Assembly (NCBI RefSeq): GCF_030063355.1
Contig: NZ_JASISZ010000023.1
Location: 30,607-94,606, forward strand
Direction of reading: 5' to 3'
Source of the DNA: Streptomyces sp. PH10-H1
Lineage (GTDB): Bacteria; Actinomycetota; Actinomycetes; Streptomycetales; Streptomycetaceae
DNA: 64,000 nt
A program made the position numbers and the translations under genes. The notes beneath the pieces are model-generated. The model did not search any database, had not been told where the DNA came from, and saw only the letters and a list, made by a program, of their open reading frames with translations. Each line of letters begins with the position of its first letter. Position 1 is the stretch's first letter. Below, piece by piece: positions 1-10,000 of this stretch.

Positions 1-79
1 TCAGGGGTTACGTCGCGGTGAGTGTGGAGTGGGCAACAACGGGGATCACTCGAGGCTGAACGGACCCATACTGGCGGTC

Positions 80-1009
80 ATGACGACTGTGGCCAACTGG
101 GGTGGGACCAGCCGCTTCGCCGACCTCGGCGGGCCCGTCCACTGGGTCGACTTCGGGGGGCCTGAGGACGCACCACGGGCCGTCCTGGTGCACGGGCTCG
201 GCGGGTCGCATCTCAACTGGTGCCTGCTTGCGCCCAAGCTGGCCGGCCGGGTGCGCGTGGCCGCCATGGATCTGGCCGGCTTCGGACTGACACATCCGGA
301 GGGCCGGGGCACTACGGTGCAGGACAACGTCGCGCTGCTCGACCGCTTCCTGCGCGAGGTCATCGGCGAACCGGCTCTGCTGGTGGGCAACTCGATGGGC
401 GGGATGATCTCGATCCTGCAGGCGTCGGCCCGTCCGGAGACGGTCACCGGGCTCATCCTGGTGGACCCCGCCCTGCCGCTGCCCTTCGGGGCGCGGCCGG
501 ATCCGCTGGTCCTGTCGACGTTCATGCTCTACGCGGTGCCGGGGCTCGGGGAACGGCTGCTGGCCCGGCTGCGCACCGGTCGCACGGCCCGGCAGCAGGT
601 ACGGCGGCTGCTCAGCCTCGTGTGCGCCGATCCTTCGGGCATCCCGGAGGATCTGATCCTGGCTTCGGTCGGCATGGTGGAGCGGCGCGCCGAGGTGCCG
701 GGGCTCGACGCGGCCTTTCTGGCGGCCGCACGCTCGCTGGTGCTGGTGAACGCGCGCAGGGCCACGTACTGGTCCGCGATGCGGGCGCTGCGCATGCCGG
801 TCTTCCTCATGAGCGGCGAGCAGGACCGGCTGGTGCCGGTGCGGTCGGCCCGCGCGGCGGCGGCACGCAATCCGCACTGGCGATTCGAGACGTTCCCCGG
901 CGTCGGCCATGTGCCGCAGCTGGAGATCCCCGACGTCGTCGCCGAGCGGATGCTGGACTGGCTGGACCGGCTCGACGAGGCGCATGCAGCCGGTGAGCCC
1001 ACGCACTAG
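80..1009 (+). CDS. alpha/beta-fold hydrolase
   Basis: A 309-residue alpha/beta hydrolase, probably cytoplasmic, substrate unknown. The oxyanion segment LVHGLGGSHLNW is near residue 40, the nucleophile elbow GNSMGG (Ser) near 113, the acid in SGEQDRLVPV near 260, and the catalytic His in GVGHVPQLE near 288, so the Ser-Asp-His triad is complete. The start at 80 gives MTTVANWGG; an upstream GTG at 29 would add 17 residues with no domain. It converges on the acyltransferase gene with a 22-base gap. Related actinobacterial proteins act on small esters or lactones, but nothing here identifies the substrate. Confidence 0.9.
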   Translation: MTTVANWGGTSRFADLGGPVHWVDFGGPEDAPRAVLVHGLGGSHLNWCLLAPKLAGRVRVAAMDLAGFGLTHPEGRGTTVQDNVALLDRFLREVIGEPALLVGNSMGGMISILQASARPETVTGLILVDPALPLPFGARPDPLVLSTFMLYAVPGLGERLLARLRTGRTARQQVRRLLSLVCADPSGIPEDLILASVGMVERRAEVPGLDAAFLAAARSLVLVNARRATYWSAMRALRMPVFLMSGEQDRLVPVRSARAAAARNPHWRFETFPGVGHVPQLEIPDVVAERMLDWLDRLDEAHAAGEPTH

Positions 1010-1031
1010 GTCAGCGGTCCAGGTCAGCGCT

Positions 1032-2414
1032 CTAGGTCAGCGCGAGGAGCTCGTCGAAGCCGGCCCGGATACCGTCCGCGAGCACCTGGACGTCCGGTAC
1101 GCCGTCGAAGTCGGCGTTGATGCCGAAGGTGATCTGGCCGAGGTAGGAGAAGATCCCGACGCTGATCCGCATCGTGCTCGCGATGGGCACGTAGGGGTAC
1201 ATCTCGGCCAGCCGCCTGCCGAGCATGTACAGCGGCACGCGCGGGCCCGGCACATTGGTCGTGACCGTCTGCAGGAACTGCTGCGGGAAGCGCATGGCGG
1301 TGCGCGAGCCCAGCGCCAGCAGGGTGGGTGCCGCGAAGTTCGCCATGCCGGTGATGGCGTCCGCGCCCGCGGCCTGGCGGCTGCCCTTGAGGTCGTCCAT
1401 CTGCTCGCGCACCGCCGCCAGCCGCGCCTTCGGGTCGGGCTCGCTGACGGGCAGGTTCACCAGGACCGCGCTCACCCGGTTGTCCAGTTTGTTGCGCTGG
1501 TCCCGGGAGCGTACGGAGACCGGCACCATCGTGCGGACCACCATGCCCTCGGCCAGCTCGCCCCGGCTGTCCAGCAGGTCGCGGAAGCCGCGGGTGATCG
1601 CGGTGAGGATCACGTCGTTGACGGTCCCGCCGGTGACCTTGCGGATCTGTTTGGTCTCCGTCAGGTCCGCCTTCGCCCACACCCAGCGCCGGTGCGGACC
1701 GAGGGACCCGTTGAGGGAGCCGGCCGCGCGCGTGGTGAGCCGCCGGGCGGTGCCCGGCAGGCTGCCGGCCAGGGCGCGGCCTATGCCGAGCAGTTCGGAA
1801 CCGCTGCGCAGCCGCCGGGCGAGCGCGGGGACGGCGGACAGGTGCTCCAGCGGGGTCAGCAGGGCGTCGCGCACCCCGTCGGCGACGAGTCCGAGCGTGG
1901 ACGGGCTCGGCTCCGGCGACCAGGGACGGGGTTCCGGCAGCTCGCTGTCCTCGCGCCAGTCCAGGAGCACCTGCATCAGGTCGGTGCCGGCTATGCCGTC
2001 GATCATGCAGTGGTGCACCTTGGAGATGAGTGCCCAGCGGCCGCCCGCCAGCCCTTCCACCAGCCAGATCTCCCACAGCGGCTTCGTCAGGTCCAGGCGC
2101 TGGGCGAACAGCCGGCCGGCCAGGTTGCGCAGCTGATCGTCGTCGCCGGGCGCGGGGACCGCGGTGTGGCGTACGTGGTAGAGGATCTGGAAGTGCTCGT
2201 CGTCGACCCAGACGGGACGGCCGAGATGCATCGGCAGGCTCTTGACCCGCTGCCGGTACCGGGGCACGTCCGGCAGCTTGGACACCAGGAGTCTGATGAC
2301 GTCGCCGTAGGACGGCACCGACCCCTCGAAGACCAGGACCGATCCCACGTGCATCGGCACGTTCTCGTCCTCGATGAAGTAGAAACCCGCATCCAAGGCG
2401 CTCATCCGGTCCAT
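1032..2414 (-). CDS. wax ester synthase/diacylglycerol O-acyltransferase (WS/DGAT family)
   Basis: A 460-residue bifunctional acyltransferase that transfers acyl groups from acyl-CoA to diacylglycerol or a fatty alcohol, giving storage lipid. The N-terminus MDRMSALDAGFYFIED and the catalytic motif KVHHCMIDGIAG (HHxxxDG, around residues 133-139) are diagnostic. The C-terminal half carries the family's NVPGP-type signature (VTTNVPGPRVPLYM). Length matches the usual 450-480. The neighbouring alpha/beta hydrolase could act on related lipid esters, but the two genes are convergent, so they are not an operon. Confidence 0.93.
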   Translation of the reverse strand: MDRMSALDAGFYFIEDENVPMHVGSVLVFEGSVPSYGDVIRLLVSKLPDVPRYRQRVKSLPMHLGRPVWVDDEHFQILYHVRHTAVPAPGDDDQLRNLAGRLFAQRLDLTKPLWEIWLVEGLAGGRWALISKVHHCMIDGIAGTDLMQVLLDWREDSELPEPRPWSPEPSPSTLGLVADGVRDALLTPLEHLSAVPALARRLRSGSELLGIGRALAGSLPGTARRLTTRAAGSLNGSLGPHRRWVWAKADLTETKQIRKVTGGTVNDVILTAITRGFRDLLDSRGELAEGMVVRTMVPVSVRSRDQRNKLDNRVSAVLVNLPVSEPDPKARLAAVREQMDDLKGSRQAAGADAITGMANFAAPTLLALGSRTAMRFPQQFLQTVTTNVPGPRVPLYMLGRRLAEMYPYVPIASTMRISVGIFSYLGQITFGINADFDGVPDVQVLADGIRAGFDELLALT

Positions 2415-2493
2415 TGACGCAACCGTAGATGGGCCCCTCGTCCCCGTCCAGACCGCGTGGGGACCGATCCCGGCCTCGTGGGAACAGGCGGAC

Positions 2494-5448
2494 TCACCTG
2501 ACGCGATGCCAGGAGCCGCTGACGGTCCACACGAAGCCGGCGGTATCGGTGGCGCCGCCGCGACCGGTCGCGGTGACGGCGACCGTGCTGGTACCGGGAA
2601 CCGTCGCGGTGCCGGAGATCACCCCGTCGCGGCTGATGGACAGTCCCTCGGGCAGGCCGGTCGCGGTGAACACGAGGCCGGAGCCGACGGCGCCGGTGGT
2701 GCGGGCCGTGACCGGCAGCCGTACCGCGGTGCGGGCCCGGCTGCTCATCCCGTGCGGGTTGATCACGGTGACGCTTCCCGCCGCGCTGCCCGTGCCGGTG
2801 ACTGTGCCGGTGACCGTCCTGGCCGTCAGCGTGGCACCGACCGTCAGGGATCCGGTCAGGGGCAGATTGCGGGACGAGTCGCCGATCAGGATCCGGTAGC
2901 CGCCCGGGGTGGTCGTCCAGCCGCCGGCGGTGTCCGACCAGTGCGCCAGGTCGTGCGCGGTGACGGTGAACCGCACCTGCCGGCGCTCCCCGGGTCGCAG
3001 GTCGACCCGCTGGAACCCCTTGAGCTGCCGGACCGGTTCACCCGTCGAGGCCGGCGCGCCGGCATAGAGCTGGACGATCTCCGCTCCGGTGCGGCGGCCG
3101 GTGTTGGCGACGATCGCGGCAACCGTTGCGTTGCCGCTCGCGTCGGGAGCACCCACATGGAGGCCGGAGAAGGAGAACGTCGTATAGGACAGGCCGAATC
3201 CGAACGGGAACAGCGGGGCGATGCCGCCGGCGTCGTACCAGCGGTAGCCGACCTTCAGACCCTCGGAGTACTGCACCGTGCTGCCGGTGCCCGGCCACTG
3301 GGCGGCGGTGTGTGCGGGCGCGTCGGCGAGGCTCGCCGGGAAGGTGACCGGCAGCTTGCCCGACGGGTTGGCGTCACCGAACAGCAGCCGGGCGACGGCG
3401 TTGCCGACTTCCTGCCCGGCGTACCACTCCTCCAGCACGCCCTGCACCTGGCCCAGCCACGGCATGGTGACCGCGGAGCCGGTGTTGAGGACCACCACGG
3501 TCCTCGGGTTGGCGGCGGCGACCTGCGCGATCAGCTCGTTCTGCCGGTCCGGCAGGTCGATGCCGGGCAGGTCGAAGAACTCCTCCTCCCCGTAGCCGAC
3601 GCAGACGACCGCCACATCGGAGGCACGGGCCAGCGCGACGGCGGACGCGATGTCGGAACCGTCGTTGTACTGGACGGTGGTGCCGGTGCCCGCGACGCGG
3701 TTCTGGATCCCGGCGAGCGGCGAGACGGTGCCGGAGCTGGTCACGGCGGCGCTGCCGCCGCCCGCACTGCGCACCCCGGCGCCGCCGTCGGGGCCGAGGA
3801 GCGCGATCGAGTGCGTCGATGAGGTCGACAGCGGCAGTACGCCGGTGTTCTTCAGCAGGACGCTGCCCTGCTCGGCGACCTGGCGGGCGGTCGTCCGGTG
3901 GGCGGCGGAGGTGACCACGGCCGTGGTCGATCCGGTGTGCTGTTTGTCGAAGAGGCCGAAGGCGAAGTACTGCGTGAGCACCCGGCTCACCATGGTGTTC
4001 AGGGTGGCCTGGGTGACCTGGCCGTTGGCGAGCGCCTGGGCGAGGGAGCTGGAGTAGAAGTGTCCGCCGGGCATCTCCATGGTCATCCCGCTGTTCGCGG
4101 ACTCCACGGTGGAGTGCGTCGCGCCCCAGTCGCTGGTGACGAAGCCGCCGAAGCCCGCCTGCTCGTAGAGCGCGGTGTTCAGCAGATAGGGGTTCTGGCA
4201 GGCGAAGGCTCCGTTGACGGTGCTGTAACTGCACATCGCCGAGGCCGCCGCGCCGTTGCTGACCGCGGCCTGGAAGGCGGGCAGATAGATCTCCTGCAGG
4301 GTGCGGGTGTCGACGACGGCGTTGTCCAGCGGCCCGTTGCGGTTGGTCTCCTGGTTGTAGACCGCCACGTGCTTGGCCTGCGCCATGACGCCCTGGCTCT
4401 GCAGGCCCTGGATGTTCGCGGTGGCCATCCGCGCCGTCAGGTACGGGTCTTCGCTGTAGGTCTCGAAGGCCCGGCCCCAGCGCGGGTCGCGCACGATGTT
4501 GAGTGTCGGGCCCAGCGCCACATCGGCGCCCTTGCCCGCGAACTCCTTTCCGGCGACCGCGCCGTACCGGTGCTGCAGCGCGGTGTCCCAGGTGGCCGCG
4601 GAGGACACGGCCGAGGGCAGCTGGGTCACGCCGCCGAGGAGATCGCCCACACCGCCGGGGCCGTCCTGAAGGCCCACCGAGGGGATGCACAGGGACGGGA
4701 TCGCGGCCAGGTTGCCGATGTACGGCTCCTGGTTGCCGTTGCCGTGCAGCATCTGGATCTTCTGGGCCTGCGTCATCCGCGCCATGAGCTGCGCGACGCG
4801 GTCGGCCACGGGCGCGTTGGAGCCCGCCCAGGGGCAGTTGCCGTCTCCGCCCCCGAGCGCGTCGGCAGTTCCGCCGGGGGTCAGGACGATGAACTCCCAG
4901 AGCGAATAGCCCCATGCGGTGGCGCGCTGAGTGCCGTACATCCGCACGTACCGGCCGGTGCCGTTCACTCTCACCGTCTCGCTGCCGCCCGCGCCGGTGG
5001 TGGTGGAGTAGACGGTGTTCCAGGTGGTTCCGTCGTCCGAGAGCTGGATCTGGTACGCCTTCGCGTACCCGGTCTCCCAGTCCAGTTGGACTCCGCAGAC
5101 CGGCCGGCTGGAGCCGAGGTCGACCTGGAGCCACTGCGGGTCGCTGGGGGCGCTGGACCAGCGGGTGCCCGCGTTGCCGTCGAAGGCACCGCCGGCCGGG
5201 GTGCTCGCGTTCTCGGCGGAGGAGGCGGTCGCGGGCCGGCCCATCGCGGCGGTCGTGATGCCGCAGACGACGGGCCCCACGCCGCCGTGCCGTTGCGCCG
5301 CGGCCTGCGCGGTCGAGCCGGTCACGGCCGGCGTCAGGCACACCACCAGGGCTGCCACCAGCATGAGGACCAAGGACCACCGGCGCCCGTGCGGGGGCAC
5401 GCGGCGGGGTGCGCCACGCCGAAGGGGGAACTGGGGAGTGCCGGACAT
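2494..5448 (-). CDS. secreted glycoside hydrolase family 3 protein with F5/8C and Ig-like modules
   Basis: A 984-residue exported beta-glycosidase. Residues 1-50 form a long Sec signal peptide (Arg-rich start, hydrophobic core, TAQAAA cleavage region). An F5/8 type C (CBM32-like) module follows at about 68-190 (TASSAENAST, RWSSAPSDPQWLQVDLGS). The GH3 catalytic barrel spans about 230-530, with AKHVAVYNQ and the nucleophile Asp in GFVTSDWGAT near 440; the GH3 C-terminal domain ends near 800. A fibronectin III-like segment and a putative-Ig (He_PIG) module (GLPEGLSISRDGVISGTATVPG) close the protein. The modules suggest attachment to insoluble polysaccharide. The specificity (glucoside, xyloside or other) cannot be read off. 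It is a single gene with its own promoter near 5504-5532. Confidence 0.93.
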   Translation of the reverse strand: MSGTPQFPLRRGAPRRVPPHGRRWSLVLMLVAALVVCLTPAVTGSTAQAAAQRHGGVGPVVCGITTAAMGRPATASSAENASTPAGGAFDGNAGTRWSSAPSDPQWLQVDLGSSRPVCGVQLDWETGYAKAYQIQLSDDGTTWNTVYSTTTGAGGSETVRVNGTGRYVRMYGTQRATAWGYSLWEFIVLTPGGTADALGGGDGNCPWAGSNAPVADRVAQLMARMTQAQKIQMLHGNGNQEPYIGNLAAIPSLCIPSVGLQDGPGGVGDLLGGVTQLPSAVSSAATWDTALQHRYGAVAGKEFAGKGADVALGPTLNIVRDPRWGRAFETYSEDPYLTARMATANIQGLQSQGVMAQAKHVAVYNQETNRNGPLDNAVVDTRTLQEIYLPAFQAAVSNGAAASAMCSYSTVNGAFACQNPYLLNTALYEQAGFGGFVTSDWGATHSTVESANSGMTMEMPGGHFYSSSLAQALANGQVTQATLNTMVSRVLTQYFAFGLFDKQHTGSTTAVVTSAAHRTTARQVAEQGSVLLKNTGVLPLSTSSTHSIALLGPDGGAGVRSAGGGSAAVTSSGTVSPLAGIQNRVAGTGTTVQYNDGSDIASAVALARASDVAVVCVGYGEEEFFDLPGIDLPDRQNELIAQVAAANPRTVVVLNTGSAVTMPWLGQVQGVLEEWYAGQEVGNAVARLLFGDANPSGKLPVTFPASLADAPAHTAAQWPGTGSTVQYSEGLKVGYRWYDAGGIAPLFPFGFGLSYTTFSFSGLHVGAPDASGNATVAAIVANTGRRTGAEIVQLYAGAPASTGEPVRQLKGFQRVDLRPGERRQVRFTVTAHDLAHWSDTAGGWTTTPGGYRILIGDSSRNLPLTGSLTVGATLTARTVTGTVTGTGSAAGSVTVINPHGMSSRARTAVRLPVTARTTGAVGSGLVFTATGLPEGLSISRDGVISGTATVPGTSTVAVTATGRGGATDTAGFVWTVSGSWHRVR

Positions 5449-5503
5449 GGCGTCTCCAATCGGTGATCACCACAGCTGCGAGGGCGCTCTCCTGACGATG
5501 TGA

Positions 5504-5532
5504 TAGTTACGGCGCTGTTGCCATTGCGTCAA
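5504..5532 (-). promoter_or_regulatory. housekeeping-type promoter for the GH3 gene
   Basis: On the minus strand TTGACG (5532-5527) is followed by exactly 17 bases and TAACTA (5509-5504), close to the HrdB/sigma-70 consensus. The expected start point is about 45-50 bases before the GH3 start codon at 5448. A ribosome binding site of the AGGAGA type lies in the leader but is distant, so the exact transcript start is inferred. Confidence 0.65.
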
Positions 5533-5546
5533 TAAGTGGGACTTAT
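5532..5546. promoter_or_regulatory. candidate operator ATAAGT-GGG-ACTTAT
   Basis: A perfect inverted repeat with 6-bp arms and a 3-base centre touches the -35 box of the GH3 promoter. This is where an activator or repressor of a sugar-responsive gene would be expected. No regulator gene is adjacent, and the only LacI gene in the window (62112) has a different apparent site. Confidence 0.45.
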
Positions 5547-5691
5547 CCCGTTTTACTGTTCACCGTTTGACGCCCAACCCCCTTGAAGCGGGAGGTATTT
5601 GGCAGCCTTCACTCACGACACACCGATATCCGTAAAGAAGTTGCATCCACTGACTCGACATCAGGCGCCGCAGCGGAGGGGCCAATTCCGC

Positions 5692-7056
5692 TCAGCCGCC
5701 GGCTCGTGGCAGCGCCGGGAGCGGGGTCTCGCGCAGCCACGCGGTGAAGAGGCCGTCCAGCGGAAGCAGGGTGTACCGCTTCGCGAGGGCGGTGAACTGC
5801 TCGGTGGCGACGGTGCCGTGGCGGTGCTCCGACGTCCACGCGCGCAGCAGCGCGAAGAAGGCGGTGTCACCGACTGTCGTTCGCAGCGCGTGCAGCGCGA
5901 GCGCGCCGCGCTTGTAGATGCGGTCGTCGAACATGTACCGGACACCGGGGTCGCCGACCCGCAGGTCCTGGGGCAGCCCGGCGAGCCGGGCATGCGCGCG
6001 GGCGGCCAGGACCGAGGCGGGGGCACCGCCGGCGGCCTCCGACCACAGCCATTCGGCGTAACAGGCGAAGCCCTCGTTCAGCCATATGTGCCGCCAGTCG
6101 GCGAGCGTGAGGCTGTTGCCGAACCACTGGTGGGCCAGCTCATGGGCCACCAGGCGCTCGAAGCCGCGGCGTCCGTCGATGTGGTTGGCGCCGAAGACCG
6201 ACAGCGCCTGCGCCTCGACCGGTACTTCCAGCTCCTCGTCGACCACGACCACCGCGTAGTCGTCGAAGGGGTACGGGCCGAAGAGGTCCTGGAACAGGGC
6301 CATCATCTCCGGCTGGCGGCCGAAGTCATGGGCGAACGGTGCGAGCAGCGCCGACGGGACGGCCGCGGGCTGCGGGACCGGGCCGCCGAGATGTTCCAGC
6401 AGCTCGTAGGGGCCGATCTGGACGCTGGCGAGATAGCTGGCCATCGGGGCCCGCTGCTCATAGACCCAGGTCGTGGTGGAGGCGCCGATGGTGCAGGACT
6501 CCAGGGTGCCGTTGACGAGCACCGTGCACGGCGACGGCGCGGTCACCGCGATGCGATAGGTGGCCTTGTCGGCGGGGTGGTCGTTGCAGGGGAACCACGA
6601 GGGAGCGCCGATCGGCTGGCTGGCCACCAGCGCCCCGTACTCCAGAGGCTCCCAGCCGAGGTCGCCCCAGTAACGGCTGCGGACCGGGCGGGGCGTGCCG
6701 ACGTAGTGCACCTCGATGGTGAAGGGCGCCCCGGCGGGCAGTTCGCGGGCCGGCCGCACCCGCAGCTTGCCGGCGCGGTGGGTGTAGCGGGCGGGGCGTT
6801 TGCCGTCCACCAGTACCCGGTCGATACGGAACGCGCCGAAATCGAGGCTGAACTCGGAGAGCGCCTGATCGGTGACGGCGGAGATCCGCGCCCGGCCCGA
6901 CAGCCGGTCGGTGCTCGGCCGGAAGTCCAGGTCTAGTTCGTAGCGCACCGTGCGGTAGCCGCCGTTGCCGTGTTCTGGAAGGTACGAGTCGGTGGAGACG
7001 GCTGCCCCGGGCCTGGCGGGGGCGGCCGCGCGGCCGCCCCCCGGTGCGTTGCTCAC
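5692..7056 (-). CDS. M1 family zinc metallopeptidase, coupled to the Pls-type synthetase
   Basis: A 454-residue cytoplasmic-looking (no signal peptide) M1 aminopeptidase. The zinc site [10 protein letters not shown] lies near residues 305-314, with the third ligand Glu in [10 protein letters not shown] about 19 residues on. The substrate-side motif is [12 protein letters not shown] in place of the classical GAMEN. The GTG start at 7056 shares its first base with the synthetase stop codon (TAGTG), so the two genes are translationally coupled. It is short for M1 (many exceed 800) but matches the compact Streptomyces type. In epsilon-poly-L-lysine producers a zinc peptidase that degrades the polymer is known; by analogy this enzyme may cut the product of the upstream synthetase. 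That role is inference. Confidence 0.85.
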   Translation of the reverse strand: MSNAPGGGRAAAPARPGAAVSTDSYLPEHGNGGYRTVRYELDLDFRPSTDRLSGRARISAVTDQALSEFSLDFGAFRIDRVLVDGKRPARYTHRAGKLRVRPARELPAGAPFTIEVHYVGTPRPVRSRYWGDLGWEPLEYGALVASQPIGAPSWFPCNDHPADKATYRIAVTAPSPCTVLVNGTLESCTIGASTTTWVYEQRAPMASYLASVQIGPYELLEHLGGPVPQPAAVPSALLAPFAHDFGRQPEMMALFQDLFGPYPFDDYAVVVVDEELEVPVEAQALSVFGANHIDGRRGFERLVAHELAHQWFGNSLTLADWRHIWLNEGFACYAEWLWSEAAGGAPASVLAARAHARLAGLPQDLRVGDPGVRYMFDDRIYKRGALALHALRTTVGDTAFFALLRAWTSEHRHGTVATEQFTALAKRYTLLPLDGLFTAWLRETPLPALPRAGG

Positions 7057-10000
7057 TACCTGCGCGTCCCCTCTGCGTGCCGGTCGGTGTGCCAGGCGGC
7101 GATCGGATTGCCGAGCCAGCGGGTGCCCTCGGGCACCGACTCGCCGCGCATGACGAGCGACGCAGGACCGATGGTGGTGCGCGGCCCGATGGTCGCGCCG
7201 GGGAGCACGATGCCATGCGGCCCCAGGGTTGAACCATCCCCCAGCGTCACCGCGTCCATGCGCATGATCCGGTCGTGGAACAGATGGGTCTGCACGACGC
7301 AGCCCCGGTTGACGGTCGCCCCGGCTCCCACCCGCACGAGGTCGGCCTCCGGCAGCCAGTACGTCTCGCACCAGGCGCCGCGTCCGATCCGCGCACCGAG
7401 CGTCCGCAGCCACAGGTTCATCAGCGGGGTGCCGGCGGTCGATCCCACCAGCCACGGCACGGCGAGCACCTCGACGAAGGTGTCCGCGAGCTCATTGCGC
7501 CATACGAAGGAGCTCCACAGCGGATGCTCCACCGCCCGGAACCTGCCGACCAGCAGCCACTTGGCCGCGGCGGTCACCGCGCAGGCCACGACGCCCGCTG
7601 CCGCCGGAAGCAGTCCGGCGCACAGGGCCGCGACGGCTGGTCCCTCCGTACTCGCCAGCGCCTCGAAGGCGCCCACGACCAGCACGGCGAGGGCCACCGT
7701 GCACATGACCGGCACGATCCGGCAGAGTTCTACGGCGGCACGGGCCACCATCAGCGCGCGGGGCGGATCGTAGGTACGGCTCTGGTCGCCGGCCTCGGTG
7801 GGCCGCGGCAGTTTCATCGGCGGCATGCCCAGCCAGGAGCTGCCCGCCTTGGCTCCCTTCGGTGTCGAGGACAGCACACCGACCAGCCCGTTCTTCGGTA
7901 CCGAGCGGCCGGGTGCGGTCATCCCGGAGTTGCCCAGGAAGGCCCGCTTGCCGACGCGGGCGGCCGCGATGCGCATCCAGCCGCCGCCGAGTTCGTAGGT
8001 GGCGATCATCGTGTCGTCGGCGAGGAACGCGCCGTCGCCGACCGTCGTCATGGCGGGCAGCGCCAGGACGGTCGACGCCTCGACGCGCCGGCCGACCTTC
8101 ATGCCCAGCGCGCGCAGCCACACCGGGGTGAACAGGCTGGCGTACATCGGGAAGAGCACGACGCGGGCGGTGTTCATCAGCCGCTCGGTCGCCCAGGCCC
8201 GCCAGGCGACGGGGCTGTGCACGGCGTGATAACCCTCGCGCAGTCCGGTGCCCAGCGCCCGTACCAGGCCCAGGACGAGCAGCGCGTAGGTGACCAGCGA
8301 CACCACCGTGGCCAGCGGTACCGCGATCAGCGCGGCGGTGAGCGCGGCACCGGGCGCGGACTCGCCGCGGACGAACAGGACGAGCGTCAGCAGTCCGGGA
8401 AGCGCGGCCAGCGCGGGCAGCAGGCCCAGCGCGGTGGAGGTGAGCCCGTAGACGAGGGTCCACCGGCGAGTGCGCGGCGGGCGGCTGCCCGGCCAGCGGT
8501 GGGCGGCCTTGCCGGACCGGGCCGCCGGGACGCCCGACCAGCGCTGCCCGGCCGGTACCGCGCCGGTCACGCCGGAGCCCGGCGCGATCTCGGCGCGCTT
8601 GCCGACCCGGGCGCCGGGGAACAGGGTGCTGCGCGCGCCGACCGTGGCGCCCGCGCCGATCCGGATTTTGCCGATGTGCAGCAGGTCGCCGTCGACCCAG
8701 TGGCCCGACAGGTCGACCTCGGGTTCGATGGCGCTGCCCTTGCCGAGCCGCAGCATTCCGGTGACGGGCGGCAGCGAGTGCAGGTCGGCGTCGGCGCCGA
8801 TCCGCGCGCCGAGCGCGCGGGCGTAGTGGGTGATCCAAGTGCCGGTCAGGTTAGCCGCGCCGCTGCGTTCGGCGAGGCGCTCGGCCGTCCACAGCCGCAG
8901 GTGGACGCTGCCACCGCGCGGATACGTGCCCGGGCGTACGCCGCGCAGCAGGAGGCGCGCGCCCCCCGCCGCGATGGCGACCCGGCCGGCGGAGCTGACG
9001 CACAGCAGCCAGCCCAGCGCCACCCACCACCAGGACACGGTGGGCGCCCACGGGAAGTCGCCGTACCGGGCGAGCACGTTGTTCAGCGCGGCGACTCCCA
9101 CGGCCCAGCGCAGTCCGGAGACGGTCAGCAGCGGGAGCATCAGCGCCAGCTGCACGGCGGCGGCGCGAAGGGGGGTGGGGCGTACGGTCCGCACGGCGCT
9201 CTCGCGGGCGTCCGACGCGTCCAGGACGCGCGCCAGCCCGCCCAGCGACGGGTTCTGGTAGATGTCGCTGACGGAGATGTTCGGGAAGCGTTCGCGGATG
9301 AGGGCGACGAGCCGGGCGGCGCCCAGGCTGCTGCCGCCGATGGCGAAGAACTCGGCGTCGGCGGTACCGACGGAGGTGCCCAGGATCTCGGCCCACTGTT
9401 CGGCCAGCCAGGCCTCGGTGCCCTCCAGCGGGCTGTCCTGCCCGGCGGTGTCCAGAGCCGGCAGCGGCCAGGGCAGCGCGGCGCGGTCGACCTTGCCGGA
9501 GGTACGGGTGGGCAGGGTGGCGACCACCGCGATGAGCGGCACCAGCGAGGCGGGCAGCGCCTCGCGCAGCCGGCGCAGCGCATCGACGGGGTCGAACGCG
9601 CCGGCGCCGTGCTCCGTACCGGCCCCGTCTTCGCTGCTCGCGTCGGTCTCCGTTCCGGCGTTCTCCGTGCTCGCGTCGGTCTCCGCGCTCACCACGTAGC
9701 CGACGAGGATCTGGTTGCCGCCCCGGGTGGTGCGGACGGCGGCCGCCGCGCCCGCGACGTTCGGCAGGGCCTGCAGGGCCGCGTCGACCTCGCCGAGTTC
9801 GATACGGCGCCCGCCCAGCTTGATCTGCTCGTCCGCCCTGCCGACGAACAGCAGCCCGGCGGATTCGGCACGGACCAGGTCCCCGCTGCGGTAGGCGCGC
9901 GACCAGCCCAGCGAGGGCAGCGGCGCGTACTTCTCGGCGTCCTTGTCCGCGTCCAGGTATCGGGCCAGCCCGACACCGCCGATGACCAGCTCACCGACCT

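Noticed and set aside
3374..5473. Long alternative minus-strand frame inside the GH3 gene
   Set aside because: Arg/Pro/Ala-rich with no motif; the other frame has signal peptide, F5/8C and GH3 signatures.
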